A DNA stretch of 22,305 nucleotides from QAMH01 sp964435565. GTDB taxonomy: Bacteria > Actinomycetota > Coriobacteriia > Coriobacteriales > QAMH01. The stretch is taken from contig CAYSZR010000031.1 in NCBI GenBank assembly GCA_964435565.1, positions 1 to 22,305 of the forward strand, in the 5' to 3' direction. Each line of letters opens with the position of its first letter. Position 1 is the first letter of the stretch. Both the position numbers and the translations under genes were made by a program. Below the pieces are notes generated by a model. It was not told the origin of the DNA, did not search any database, and worked only from the letters and a program-made list of their open reading frames with translations. Below are positions 7,631-14,791 of this stretch, in pieces.

Positions 7631-7636
7631 ATGATA
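7631..7636 (-). promoter_or_regulatory. Candidate -10 for SRP RNA (and perhaps dedA-dnaX-ybaB-recR)
   Basis: TATCAT on the minus strand lies 14 bases upstream of the start of the paired SRP RNA stem. It would place the transcription start near 7624. The -35 is not clear. Because no terminator separates the RNA from dedA, this could drive the whole downstream cluster. Confidence 0.4.
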
Positions 7637-7666
7637 CCGTTCGCCAAGCTGTTTGCTACCGCTCCC

Positions 7667-8074
7667 TTAGGCACCCTGTCCTGCAGTATCGGTAGCTGAC
7701 ACACCAGCAGATGGCTCAGCGTTGCCGTTATTCGAAATCTTTTCGAAAACCGTGGTCTTAGTTCCACCGTTTGCGTCGCTTTCCTCTAACGTGAGCTGCT
7801 TTTTATCCGAGCTAAACGAATAAACGGCTGTTCCCACCGCATCACCTGATTTATACGTAATGGCTTTTTTACCATCATCGACCGTATAGTCAAATGTGTT
7901 GCCGACAAGCTTGAACTTCGACTCCGAAAAGACAACTGTAACTTGCGTATTCTGAATCTTCCATTCGCCCACAAATGCCCCTGCATCAGAAGATCCGCAC
8001 GCAGGAACCATAAAAAGGCAGGCACAGGCGCAGACAAGCGCAACGACACACACAGCAATGCGTTTTCTGATCAT
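7667..8074 (-). CDS. Small predicted lipoprotein, lipocalin-like beta fold
   Basis: 135 residues with a lipoprotein signal peptide: Arg/Lys start, hydrophobic core and lipobox VPAC with Cys26 as lipidated residue. The mature ~110 residues alternate short beta-like stretches: GEWKIQNTQVTVVFSESKFKL, FDYTVDDGKKAITY, AVYSFSSDKKQLTLEE. These resemble lipocalin-like ligand-binding barrels found in small actinobacterial lipoproteins, and end in a low-complexity Ser/Ala/Gly tail. An in-frame ATG at 8089 lies upstream, but the ATG at 8074 has the better spaced GAGGG site. Anchored on the outer face of the membrane. Substrate unknown. Confidence 0.8.
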   Translation of the reverse strand: MIRKRIAVCVVALVCACACLFMVPACGSSDAGAFVGEWKIQNTQVTVVFSESKFKLVGNTFDYTVDDGKKAITYKSGDAVGTAVYSFSSDKKQLTLEESDANGGTKTTVFEKISNNGNAEPSAGVSATDTAGQGA

Positions 8075-8136
8075 GCCTACAGCCCTCATCCTTCCTCATC
8101 CTACGTCCACAAGTTCGCACTAGTGTACTAGTAGAA

Positions 8137-8331
8137 TCAGCTTTCGTCTTCCTCGTCCTCATCAAAGGACAGAAAATCATCATCTGCCTCAGATTGTCCA
8201 CGTTGGGGAAACAGGAGTTTTGTACGATGCTCGAGAATAACCGCAACAAGCAAAAACAGGACAAGACCAGCGCCGATAATGATCAGAACGCCGCCGGTGA
8301 GTCCAAAATAGTCAAAAAACCCGTCGAACAT
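8137..8331 (-). CDS. Small single-span membrane protein with acidic tail
   Basis: A 64-residue protein with one membrane segment (about 12-33, LTGGVLIIIGAGLVLFLLVA). A short basic stretch follows, then a strongly acidic C-terminus (EADDDFLSFDEDEEDES). The ribosome-binding site TAGGAG five bases before the ATG is excellent and is the main argument that it is real. I do not recognise a family. It is divergent from serS and may be transcribed with the lipoprotein gene, whose start lies about 60 bases downstream of its stop. Confidence 0.7.
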   Translation of the reverse strand: MFDGFFDYFGLTGGVLIIIGAGLVLFLLVAVILEHRTKLLFPQRGQSEADDDFLSFDEDEEDES

Positions 8332-8443
8332 ATTTACTCCTAGTCAAAAGTCGTGAATCGCATGGTACCTCAAAACACAGTGCGCGGTATACTTGCTCGC
8401 AACGCATTTCAATTGGCGCTCTGCGCTTTTTACAGGAGGAAAG

Positions 8444-9715
8444 ATGCTCGACATACGTTTCATCCGCGAAAACCCCGACGCCGTCGAGGAGGCCCTCAAG
8501 AATCGCCACGCCGCGTGGGACCTTAAGGCCTTTCAAGAGCTCGATGTTTCCCGTCGCGAGACCATCCAGCGTGTTGAAACGTTGAAGGCCGAGCGCAATG
8601 CGACCTCCAAGCAAATCGGCCAGATGATGCGACAGGGCAACAAAGACGACGCTGAGAGCGCGAAGATACACATGCGCGAGGTGGGAGATGAGATCGATGC
8701 GCTTGATGAGCGTCTGTCTGCCATCGAAAGTCAGCTGACCGCTTTAACCTATTCCATTCCTAATATTCCAGGAAAAAACACGCCCATTGGAGATGACGAA
8801 GACGACAATCCCGAAGTGCGCCGTTGGGGCACCCCGCGGTCCTTCGATTTTGATTTCAAAGCCCACTGGGACCTTGGTCCAGAGCTCGGCATCATAGATT
8901 TCGAGCGTGGTGTCAAACTTGCGCATTCGCGATTCTACGCCTTACACGGTGCCGGAGCCAGGCTCGAGCGAGCGCTGATCAACTTCATGCTCAACACGCA
9001 TATCGACAAAGGCATGACCGAATGGTGGGTGCCAGCGCTGGCCAACAAAGAGACGCTCACGGGCACAGGGCAGCTCCCCAAATTCGAGGAAGACCTGTTC
9101 AAAACGACCGAAGGGCTCTATCTCATTCCCACGGCCGAAGTGCAGCTCACGAACCTACACTCTGACGAAATTATCGACGCGGCGGACATGCCACTGCGCT
9201 ACTGCGCATTCACGCCGTGCTTCCGCGAGGAAGCAGGCAGCGCCGGACGCGACACGCGCGGCATCATCCGTGTGCACCAATTCGACAAAGTCGAGATGGT
9301 GCGTTTTGCGACCCCCGAAAATTCTGACGCAGAGCTCGAGGATATGACAGCCTGCGCAGAAGACATTCTGCAGAAACTTGAACTTCCCTACCGCGTTATC
9401 AGCCTTTGCACAGGCGATATCGGATTTTCTGCCCGCCAGACGTATGATCTTGAAGTCTGGCTGCCAAGCTACAACGCTTATAAGGAGATTTCGAGCTGCA
9501 GTAACTGTGGAGACTTCCAGGCGCGAAGGGCCAATATCAGGTACACGGATGCCGAAGGCAAGAAGCAGTTCGCCCACACACTCAACGGCAGCGGTCTGGC
9601 GGTCGGTCGTACTATGGCAGCGGTCATCGAAAACTATCAAAACGAAGACGGTTCCATTACGGTACCGGAAGTCCTGCGTCCCTACATGGGTTGCGACATA
9701 ATCGCCGCGCAATAG
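8444..9715 (+). CDS. serS: Seryl-tRNA synthetase
   Basis: Charges tRNA-Ser (and tRNA-Sec where present) with serine. 423 residues from the ATG at 8444, which is preceded by AGGAGG; an in-frame ATG at 8393 would add 17 residues with no such site. The N-terminal antiparallel coiled-coil arm covers about 27-103 and grips the long variable arm of the tRNA. The class II core follows, with the TAE serine-binding motif at 230-232, motif 2 at about 258-285 (CFREEAGSAGRDTRGIIRVH) and motif 3 at about 379-412 (LNGSGLAVGRTM). No T-box leader is visible in the 112 bases upstream. A possible -10 (TATACT, 8388-8393) has no clear -35. Confidence 0.98.
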   Translation: MLDIRFIRENPDAVEEALKNRHAAWDLKAFQELDVSRRETIQRVETLKAERNATSKQIGQMMRQGNKDDAESAKIHMREVGDEIDALDERLSAIESQLTALTYSIPNIPGKNTPIGDDEDDNPEVRRWGTPRSFDFDFKAHWDLGPELGIIDFERGVKLAHSRFYALHGAGARLERALINFMLNTHIDKGMTEWWVPALANKETLTGTGQLPKFEEDLFKTTEGLYLIPTAEVQLTNLHSDEIIDAADMPLRYCAFTPCFREEAGSAGRDTRGIIRVHQFDKVEMVRFATPENSDAELEDMTACAEDILQKLELPYRVISLCTGDIGFSARQTYDLEVWLPSYNAYKEISSCSNCGDFQARRANIRYTDAEGKKQFAHTLNGSGLAVGRTMAAVIENYQNEDGSITVPEVLRPYMGCDIIAAQ

Positions 9716-9720
9716 CGGCG
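9703..9720 (+). promoter_or_regulatory. Hairpin over the serS stop codon and before the trkA ribosome-binding site
   Basis: CGCCGC (9703-9708) and GCGGCG (9715-9720) form a perfect 6-base stem with loop GCAATA. The stop codon of serS straddles the loop and 3' arm. The AAGGAGG of the next gene begins 2 bases after the stem. There is no T tract, so it is not a typical terminator. It could modulate coupling or mRNA stability between serS and trkA. Function inferred. Confidence 0.4.
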
Positions 9721-9737
9721 CAAGGAGGTCTCGCATC

Positions 9738-10382
9738 ATGAACATCATCGTTGTCGGATGCGGACGTGTCGGCAGTCATTTGGCGACACTTCTTTCAGAA
9801 GACGGACATAATGTATCGGTCATAGACCGATCGGCAGATGCGTTCAAGAACCTCGGGCGCGATTTCAATGGTCGTACCGTGCGCGGCATAGGCTTTGACG
9901 AAGGCGTGCTCAAAGATGCCGGCATCGACGAGGCCAATGTCGTCGCCGCCGTCACAAGCAACGACAACGCAAATCTCATGACTGCCGAAGTCGCCCGCCG
10001 TATCTATGGCGTATCCCACGTCATAACGAGGCTCTACGAGGCGCGTCGCGAGAAGACGTATGCGCAGCTCGGTATTGATTTTTCCTGCGGGACGACACTT
10101 GTTGCAGAAGAAATTTTCTCGAAGATTCAGTCTGGGCACGGACATCACATCGACACCTTCGGTACATACGAACTCGCCCGTTTTGCTTTTAATTTCGATG
10201 ATGGTGTCGCCATGTCATGCGAGGATCTGGAACATGGTTACGATGCTCGTGTCATAGCCGTCGAACACGACGATCTCACATTCTTGCCCACATCAACCAG
10301 TATCTTGCACGATGGAGACGTTGCTATCGTGTGTGTAGCCAGAGAAGATTACGGGCGTTTGTCCCGTTTCATTAGGAGCTAG
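9738..10382 (+). CDS. trkA: TrkA-type potassium uptake regulatory subunit, canonical
   Basis: A 214-residue cytoplasmic gating subunit of Trk/Ktr potassium channels with one RCK unit. The N-terminal Rossmann domain has the intact GCGRVGSHLA dinucleotide motif (residues 7-16) and the acidic residue at the end of strand 2 (VIDRS). Typical TrkA_N features follow (VRGIGFDEGVLKDAGI; AAVTSNDNANLMTAEVAR). A TrkA_C-like ligand domain occupies about 140-214. A strong AAGGAGG site lies upstream. The second trkA-like gene begins 4 bases after its stop. No TrkH or KtrB membrane subunit is in the window. Confidence 0.92.
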   Translation: MNIIVVGCGRVGSHLATLLSEDGHNVSVIDRSADAFKNLGRDFNGRTVRGIGFDEGVLKDAGIDEANVVAAVTSNDNANLMTAEVARRIYGVSHVITRLYEARREKTYAQLGIDFSCGTTLVAEEIFSKIQSGHGHHIDTFGTYELARFAFNFDDGVAMSCEDLEHGYDARVIAVEHDDLTFLPTSTSILHDGDVAIVCVAREDYGRLSRFIRS

Positions 10383-10386
10383 CCTT

Positions 10387-11052
10387 ATGTTCATCGTTAT
10401 CAGCGGCGGATCGACCACAGCCGAATTCCTTATATCGATGATGCTCGAGCAGAATCACCGCATCACCGTTATCGAGGAAGAGCGCGAAACAATCGACCAC
10501 CTATCCGACACGCTGCCTCCCGAAGTGCTCATCATCGAAGGCGACGGCACCGATTCTGCCGTGCAACTCGACGCCGGCGTAGACGATGCAGACCTATTCA
10601 TCGCGCTCATGGGCCATGACGAAACCAATCTGGTCGCTTGTGAGATAGCGATGACTGCATTCAACGTGCCTCGATGCATTGCGAGCGTGAACAGCCCGAA
10701 GAACAGCCGCATCTTCCACGAAGTCGGTATTGAACCCGTATCGTCGACCGAGCTCATCGCACGCATGGTCGAAGAAGAGGCGACTGTGGGCGACATGCGT
10801 ATGGTCTTCTCGTTGCGGGAGGGCGATATCGTCATGGTTGAAACGAAGCTGCCTGCAAAAATGCGTCATCACGACGGAGTCCGCGTTGCAGACGTTCCGT
10901 TTTCCCATGATACGCAGCTAATAGCCGTCATCAGAGACGATGATTTCGTGATGATCGTTGGCGACACGGTACTCTACCCGGGAGAGACAATCATCGCCGC
11001 AACGAAAAGCAGCGCCGAAGAAGAATTCCGCTCCATCATCCGCCGCCTGTGA
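10387..11052 (+). CDS. TrkA-type potassium channel regulator, degraded nucleotide motif
   Basis: A second single RCK-type subunit (221 residues). It has a TrkA_N domain (LIIEGDGTDSAVQLDAGVDDADLFIALMGHDETNLVACEIA) and a C-terminal TrkA_C domain (about 130-215; VADVPFSHDTQLIAVIRDDDFVM...GDTVLYPGETIIAA). Where the first protein has GCGRVG, this one reads SGGSTT: the first and third glycines are replaced. Nucleotide binding may therefore differ or be lost. An acidic residue is retained after strand 2 (VIEEE). The ribosome-binding site AGGAG overlaps the end of the first trkA gene. The pair probably forms a hetero-oligomeric gating ring; this is inferred from adjacency. Confidence 0.88.
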   Translation: MFIVISGGSTTAEFLISMMLEQNHRITVIEEERETIDHLSDTLPPEVLIIEGDGTDSAVQLDAGVDDADLFIALMGHDETNLVACEIAMTAFNVPRCIASVNSPKNSRIFHEVGIEPVSSTELIARMVEEEATVGDMRMVFSLREGDIVMVETKLPAKMRHHDGVRVADVPFSHDTQLIAVIRDDDFVMIVGDTVLYPGETIIAATKSSAEEEFRSIIRRL

Positions 11053-11165
11053 GCAGATAGCAGATGAGGGCAGCCTCCGATTGTCGGGGATGGTCACGTC
11101 ATGTCCACTGCATAAGCTGCCATGTTCCATTTTTATTCTGAAATAATTCGAAAAATAATCTGAAA

Positions 11166-11204
11166 ATACCCCAATAACCGAAAGGTTTTGGGGGTGGTAT
11201 ACCA
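11166..11204 (+). promoter_or_regulatory. Hairpin and adjacent palindrome upstream of the Tad operon
   Basis: In the 201-base gap before cpaB, CCCCAA (11169-11174) and AACC (11176-11179) pair with GGTT (11184-11187) and TTGGGG (11188-11193). The stem is capped by the GNRA-type tetraloop GAAA and has a single bulged T. It is followed at once by the perfect 10-base palindrome TGGTATACCA (11195-11204), whose TATACC could be an extended -10. The combination could be an operator pair, a leader-RNA structure, or both. The preceding ~50 bases are AT-rich. The rest of the gap shows no other structure I trust. Confidence 0.5.
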
Positions 11205-11253
11205 GTAGACGCCTGCTCCATAGTCAGCATGTCAAAACGGCTATGGAGGTGCC

Positions 11254-11913
11254 ATGTCCAAACAACGCAAGCAAATCTTAATCGCTGTTGCATGCGGCGT
11301 GATCGCTGTTCTTTGCGTCTTCGCATACACGGCGACCATAAAATCAGAAGCATCCATGGCACGCGCAGCAGCACTTCAAAAATATGGCGGCGAACGCACA
11401 CGAACCCTTGTCGCCACAACAACAATACCTATTGGCGGAGTAATAGACGAAACAAATACCAGTGTCCAAGAATGGCTTGTCGACCTATTACCACAAGGAC
11501 AGGCGGCGCAGAGCTATGACCAGACCCAAGGTTTAGTCGCTCAAGTCGAAATCCGGAAAAACGAACCAGTCCTTCTCGAGCGCATCGGCAATGGATCCTC
11601 GAGGATTACGGTGCCCGATGGGCTCTCGGCGGCAAGCGTGTCTTCAGATGATGTTTTAGCCGTAGGCGGCGCTATCCGCGCAGGGTCGGTGGTCGATGTC
11701 TACGTCGAGACTTCAGGAGGCGAAATAAAGATGATCGGCGAGCATATCCTAGTGCTCGAAACAAGCACGCCGGAAAACGCCGCCGACAAACAGATCTCTT
11801 GGGTCACGCTTGCCGTAAAACCATCAAGCGTCAGCGAGCTTATCGCCGCTTCGGCAAAAGGGACGATTCACTTTGTTCTTCCAGGCAGCAGCGCTGCGCG
11901 TCAGGCTGGATAG
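11254..11913 (+). CDS. cpaB: Flp pilus assembly protein CpaB/RcpC
   Basis: A membrane-anchored, externally facing component of the Tad (tight adherence) pilus machine, 219 residues. One N-terminal membrane segment (about 8-27) is followed by a SAF domain (about 50-112; RTLVATTTIPIGGVIDETN...GLVAQVEIRKNEPVLLERI). The RcpC-type domain (ITVPDGLSAASVSSDDVLAVGGAIRAGSVVDVYV, from 118) comes next, as in the family. A strong ribosome-binding site (GGAGGTG) precedes the ATG. It is the first gene of the Tad operon; the next gene begins 3 bases after its stop. In diderms RcpC works with the secretin. No secretin is present here, consistent with a single-membrane envelope. Confidence 0.92.
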   Translation: MSKQRKQILIAVACGVIAVLCVFAYTATIKSEASMARAAALQKYGGERTRTLVATTTIPIGGVIDETNTSVQEWLVDLLPQGQAAQSYDQTQGLVAQVEIRKNEPVLLERIGNGSSRITVPDGLSAASVSSDDVLAVGGAIRAGSVVDVYVETSGGEIKMIGEHILVLETSTPENAADKQISWVTLAVKPSSVSELIAASAKGTIHFVLPGSSAARQAG

Positions 11914-11916
11914 CTC

Positions 11917-12708
11917 ATGGAACAAAGGTCACATGAAACAACACGTTTTAGCATGCATACTCAGGCGCCGCTTATCACGGTGGTCTCGGCAAGCGGCGGC
12001 ACGGGAAAAAGCACGATCGCACTTCTGGCCTCATTTCTTGCCGCGGGCAACTCGATTTCCACCGCTTTGCTAGAAGGGGACCTCCAGTTTGGTGACATGG
12101 GGTTTTGGCTAGGCCTTGATACGGGCTTGTCGAATTTGTCGCAAGGAGCCCAATGCATTCCCACCCCCGTTTCGAATCATCTTGTTCTTTACAAGGGACC
12201 AGTTTTGCCCGAAGTCGCCGAATCTGTCTCCGATGAGGTCGCTTTACTGGTGCCCCAAATCAGAGAAAAGGAAGACCTGGTTATTGCCGATACCGGGCAA
12301 TTTTGGTCAGGTCTCACAGGCGACCTCTTATGCACGTCTGATCTTGTTCTACTTATTATGGATCAGCGTGAATCATCGATATACGGCGCAATTAAAGCCT
12401 TTGAACTATGCCAGAGACTCGGGATTCCCGCCGCGCGCATCACATGCGTCATAAACCGTGCATTGGGAAAAACGAAAAGCGAGCGCGATCGTTTGCACGA
12501 CATCTTCGAAACGGACGATATCTTTTGGCTTGGAGATGGAAAATCCGCAGTTGAGGCGCTCGTTGGGACAGGCCGCGTTGAAGAGTTCTTGGAAAGTGGC
12601 ACCGCACCCTTGCACGACATCGAATCCCTTCTTACGGAACTTTTTCCCCGAATTGGGCTTGCCTACGCTCCGCCTACGCGCAAAAAAGCGAGGCGCTTAT
12701 TCCCATGA
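11917..12708 (+). CDS. tadZ: CpaE/TadZ-like ParA-family ATPase
   Basis: A 263-residue MinD/ParA-like ATPase that in Tad systems places the pilus machine at its cell site. The P-loop SASGGTGKST (24-33) is a deviant Walker A, but the signature lysine of MinD/ParA (KGGxGK) is replaced by Ser26. A second motif LEGDLQFGD (52-60) and IADTG (123-127) are kept. Many CpaE proteins carry an N-terminal pseudo-receiver domain; this one has only about 18 residues before the ATPase. The start at 11917 follows cpaB by 3 bases with a weak site; an internal ATG at 11953 has none. Its stop overlaps the cpaF start (ATGA). Confidence 0.88.
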   Translation: MEQRSHETTRFSMHTQAPLITVVSASGGTGKSTIALLASFLAAGNSISTALLEGDLQFGDMGFWLGLDTGLSNLSQGAQCIPTPVSNHLVLYKGPVLPEVAESVSDEVALLVPQIREKEDLVIADTGQFWSGLTGDLLCTSDLVLLIMDQRESSIYGAIKAFELCQRLGIPAARITCVINRALGKTKSERDRLHDIFETDDIFWLGDGKSAVEALVGTGRVEEFLESGTAPLHDIESLLTELFPRIGLAYAPPTRKKARRLFP

Positions 12709-14036
12709 AGCTTGAAGACTACATACAGCACGAACCGGAGAAACGGCCCGCTTCCTCAAAACCCAGCATCTCGGAACAGGAACGAGAGCGTCTTCGCGAG
12801 CTGCTCTACAGCGAGGTTTCAAGCGAGCGCATATCGCAATTGCTCGGCCAGGGACGCCAGCGTGCACGTACGGAACTTGCTGCATCCATCGAACAAATTC
12901 TGAGCGCGCATGATTTTGCGCCGATGAGTGCATCTGAGGAACAAGAACTCATCGAAGACACACTCGACATGGTGCTCGGCTTAGGCCCCATAGAAAAGAT
13001 GCTTAAAAATGACTCTGTGACAGAGATCATGGTTAACGGACCCAAGTCCGTCTTTTTTGAAGAACAGGGCATATTGCATGCCAGTAACGAAACCTACGCA
13101 TCAGAAGAACAGCTCAGGCTCGTCATTGACCGAATTGTCTCTCCGCTCGGCCGCCGAGTCGACGAGCAAAGCCCCATCGTGAACGCGCGTCTTCCAGAAG
13201 GGCATCGCGTCAACGTTGTTATCCCTCCGCTTTCCATTAGCGGAACATCGCTCACTATTCGAAAGTTCCGGACTCAAACATTCACGCTTGATGAGCTTGT
13301 TGATATTGAAACGCTTTCGCCTGAAATGGCGCAGCTTCTTTCATGGGCCGTACGCACGCGAAAGAACATCGCTGTTTCAGGTGGGACAGGCGGCGGGAAA
13401 ACCACCCTCCTCAACGCCCTTTCAAGACAGATTCCTTCCTCAGAGCGTATCGTCACCATTGAGGATTCGGCCGAACTCAGATTCTCGCATCATCCACATG
13501 TCGTGAGGCTTGAGGCGCGCATGGCAAATGCCGAAGGGCGCGGCGCCGTCACCATTCGCGAACTTGTCATCAATGCGCTTCGCATGCGACCCGACCGCAT
13601 CATCGTCGGCGAATGCAGGGGCGCTGAAGCACTAGACATGTTGCAGGCCATGAATACAGGGCACGACGGCTCTATGACTACACTGCACGCCAATTCACCC
13701 GCAGAAGTGGTTCCTCGGCTTGTGATGATGGTGCGCTACGGCATAGACCTTCCAACCGAAATCATTGAAAAGCAAATATCGTCAGCTCTTGACCTTGTCA
13801 TACAACAAGATCGTCTTGCAGGAGGAAAAAGACGCATAACGCAAATTGCGATGCAGGCGCAGCGTGCTTCCGAAGGGTCACCTCAAAACCGTAAGCATTA
13901 TCAGCCTATCGTCATTTGGGATAGACGGGAACGCCGCTACATATGGAACACCGTCCCCGACTGGATATTCGACCTGCCCCTTCTTGAAATCGCAAAGCAA
14001 GAGGAGGTTGACACGTGGCTACAATCAGCGCACTGA
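12705..14036 (+). CDS. cpaF: Tad pilus secretion ATPase CpaF/TadA
   Basis: The hexameric type II/IV secretion ATPase that powers Flp pilus assembly and perhaps retraction (443 residues). A helical N-terminal domain is followed by the family block LGLGPIEKMLKNDSVTEIMVNGP (91-113). Then come Walker A GGTGGGKT (226-233), Asp box TIEDSAEL (251-258), Walker B RIIVGECRGAEALDML (298-313) and His box TTLHAN (325-330). Every catalytic block is intact. The start overlaps tadZ by four bases (ATGA). The last 22 bases overlap tadB. Confidence 0.97.
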   Translation: MKLEDYIQHEPEKRPASSKPSISEQERERLRELLYSEVSSERISQLLGQGRQRARTELAASIEQILSAHDFAPMSASEEQELIEDTLDMVLGLGPIEKMLKNDSVTEIMVNGPKSVFFEEQGILHASNETYASEEQLRLVIDRIVSPLGRRVDEQSPIVNARLPEGHRVNVVIPPLSISGTSLTIRKFRTQTFTLDELVDIETLSPEMAQLLSWAVRTRKNIAVSGGTGGGKTTLLNALSRQIPSSERIVTIEDSAELRFSHHPHVVRLEARMANAEGRGAVTIRELVINALRMRPDRIIVGECRGAEALDMLQAMNTGHDGSMTTLHANSPAEVVPRLVMMVRYGIDLPTEIIEKQISSALDLVIQQDRLAGGKRRITQIAMQAQRASEGSPQNRKHYQPIVIWDRRERRYIWNTVPDWIFDLPLLEIAKQEEVDTWLQSAH

Positions 14037-14788
14037 TTCTACTTGCCGGCCTGGCTGCGACATACGCGAGTGCTCAACGCTTCGCCCTCGTCTGTTTCGA
14101 TCAGATACACATGAGGCAGTTTAGCTTGCATTCAGGCAGGCGATTACTCGAGCGTCTGAAAAAACGACTTCTTTCGATTAAGCCGTTTGCTCGCATTGCC
14201 AAAAGCGTGCGCATGCACAAGCGTACCGAAGAGTTCGAGCGTGGCATGCCAGAGGTTCTCCGCCTGCTCTGCATCGCCCTCGAATCCGGTTCGTCACTTG
14301 TACTAGCTCTTCGCTATGCAGCTGACAACTGCGAAGAGCCGCTGGCAAGCGAGCTCAAGCGCACTGTCTGGGATCTCGAAGCAGGCCAAGGATTCGACGA
14401 AGCGCTCGACAAACTACGCTCACGCACGGGCGGCACAGAATTCGCTTATCTGGCCGTTGCCATGGAGATACAGCATCAGTCCGGAGGTAGTCTTACCGAC
14501 ATTCTCACAAGCGTTTCCACAATGCTGCAACAGTCCGCCAGCTTGAAAGATGACTTACGCACAAAGACAACCCAGGGAAGGCTCTCGTGCAAGGTGGTCG
14601 CAATTATGCCTTTTGCACTTCTTATACTCCTGTCGTTCTTTTCACCAGACTACCTTTCCAGCTTTATGGGCTCCCCGATTGGCGTGCTGATGTTCGTTCT
14701 CGCCTTGCTCCTTGAAGCTGTGGGAGTCGTCTTGGTTCGACGTGCCGTAGCAATTGACTTCACCGTTGACCTTGAGGAGGGGGTATAG
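14015..14788 (+). CDS. tadB: Tad pilus inner membrane platform protein TadB
   Basis: A type II secretion F-domain membrane protein (257 residues) that, with TadC, forms the platform on which CpaF acts. It has an N-terminal membrane span (about 3-20) and a cytoplasmic T2SSF helical domain (about 74-190; FERGMPEVLRLLCIALESGSSL, and QHQSGGSLTDILTSVSTML). Two C-terminal spans follow (about 196-212 and 222-242). It starts at a GTG inside the 3' end of cpaF, chosen because AGGAGG lies 8 bases upstream and no ATG is well placed. Confidence 0.93.
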   Translation: MATISALILLAGLAATYASAQRFALVCFDQIHMRQFSLHSGRRLLERLKKRLLSIKPFARIAKSVRMHKRTEEFERGMPEVLRLLCIALESGSSLVLALRYAADNCEEPLASELKRTVWDLEAGQGFDEALDKLRSRTGGTEFAYLAVAMEIQHQSGGSLTDILTSVSTMLQQSASLKDDLRTKTTQGRLSCKVVAIMPFALLILLSFFSPDYLSSFMGSPIGVLMFVLALLLEAVGVVLVRRAVAIDFTVDLEEGV

Positions 14789-14791
14789 TCC

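Noticed and set aside
8119..8132. ACTAGT-GT-ACTAGT repeat between the lipoprotein and small membrane genes as an operator
   Set aside because: Short, AT-rich and asymmetric in the centre; could be chance. No promoter fits it clearly.
8332..8443. T-box or other riboswitch leader for serS
   Set aside because: The gap is only 112 bases shared with a divergent gene, and no T-box sequence or terminator pair was seen.
9155..9748. Long open frame antisense to serS
   Set aside because: It lies wholly over the conserved catalytic region of serS with no ribosome-binding site or recognisable domain; it is a shadow of the GC-rich third positions.
11053..11253. Cyclic di-GMP riboswitch before the Tad operon
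   Set aside because: A GNRA hairpin is present, but the conserved GEMM core segments are not.
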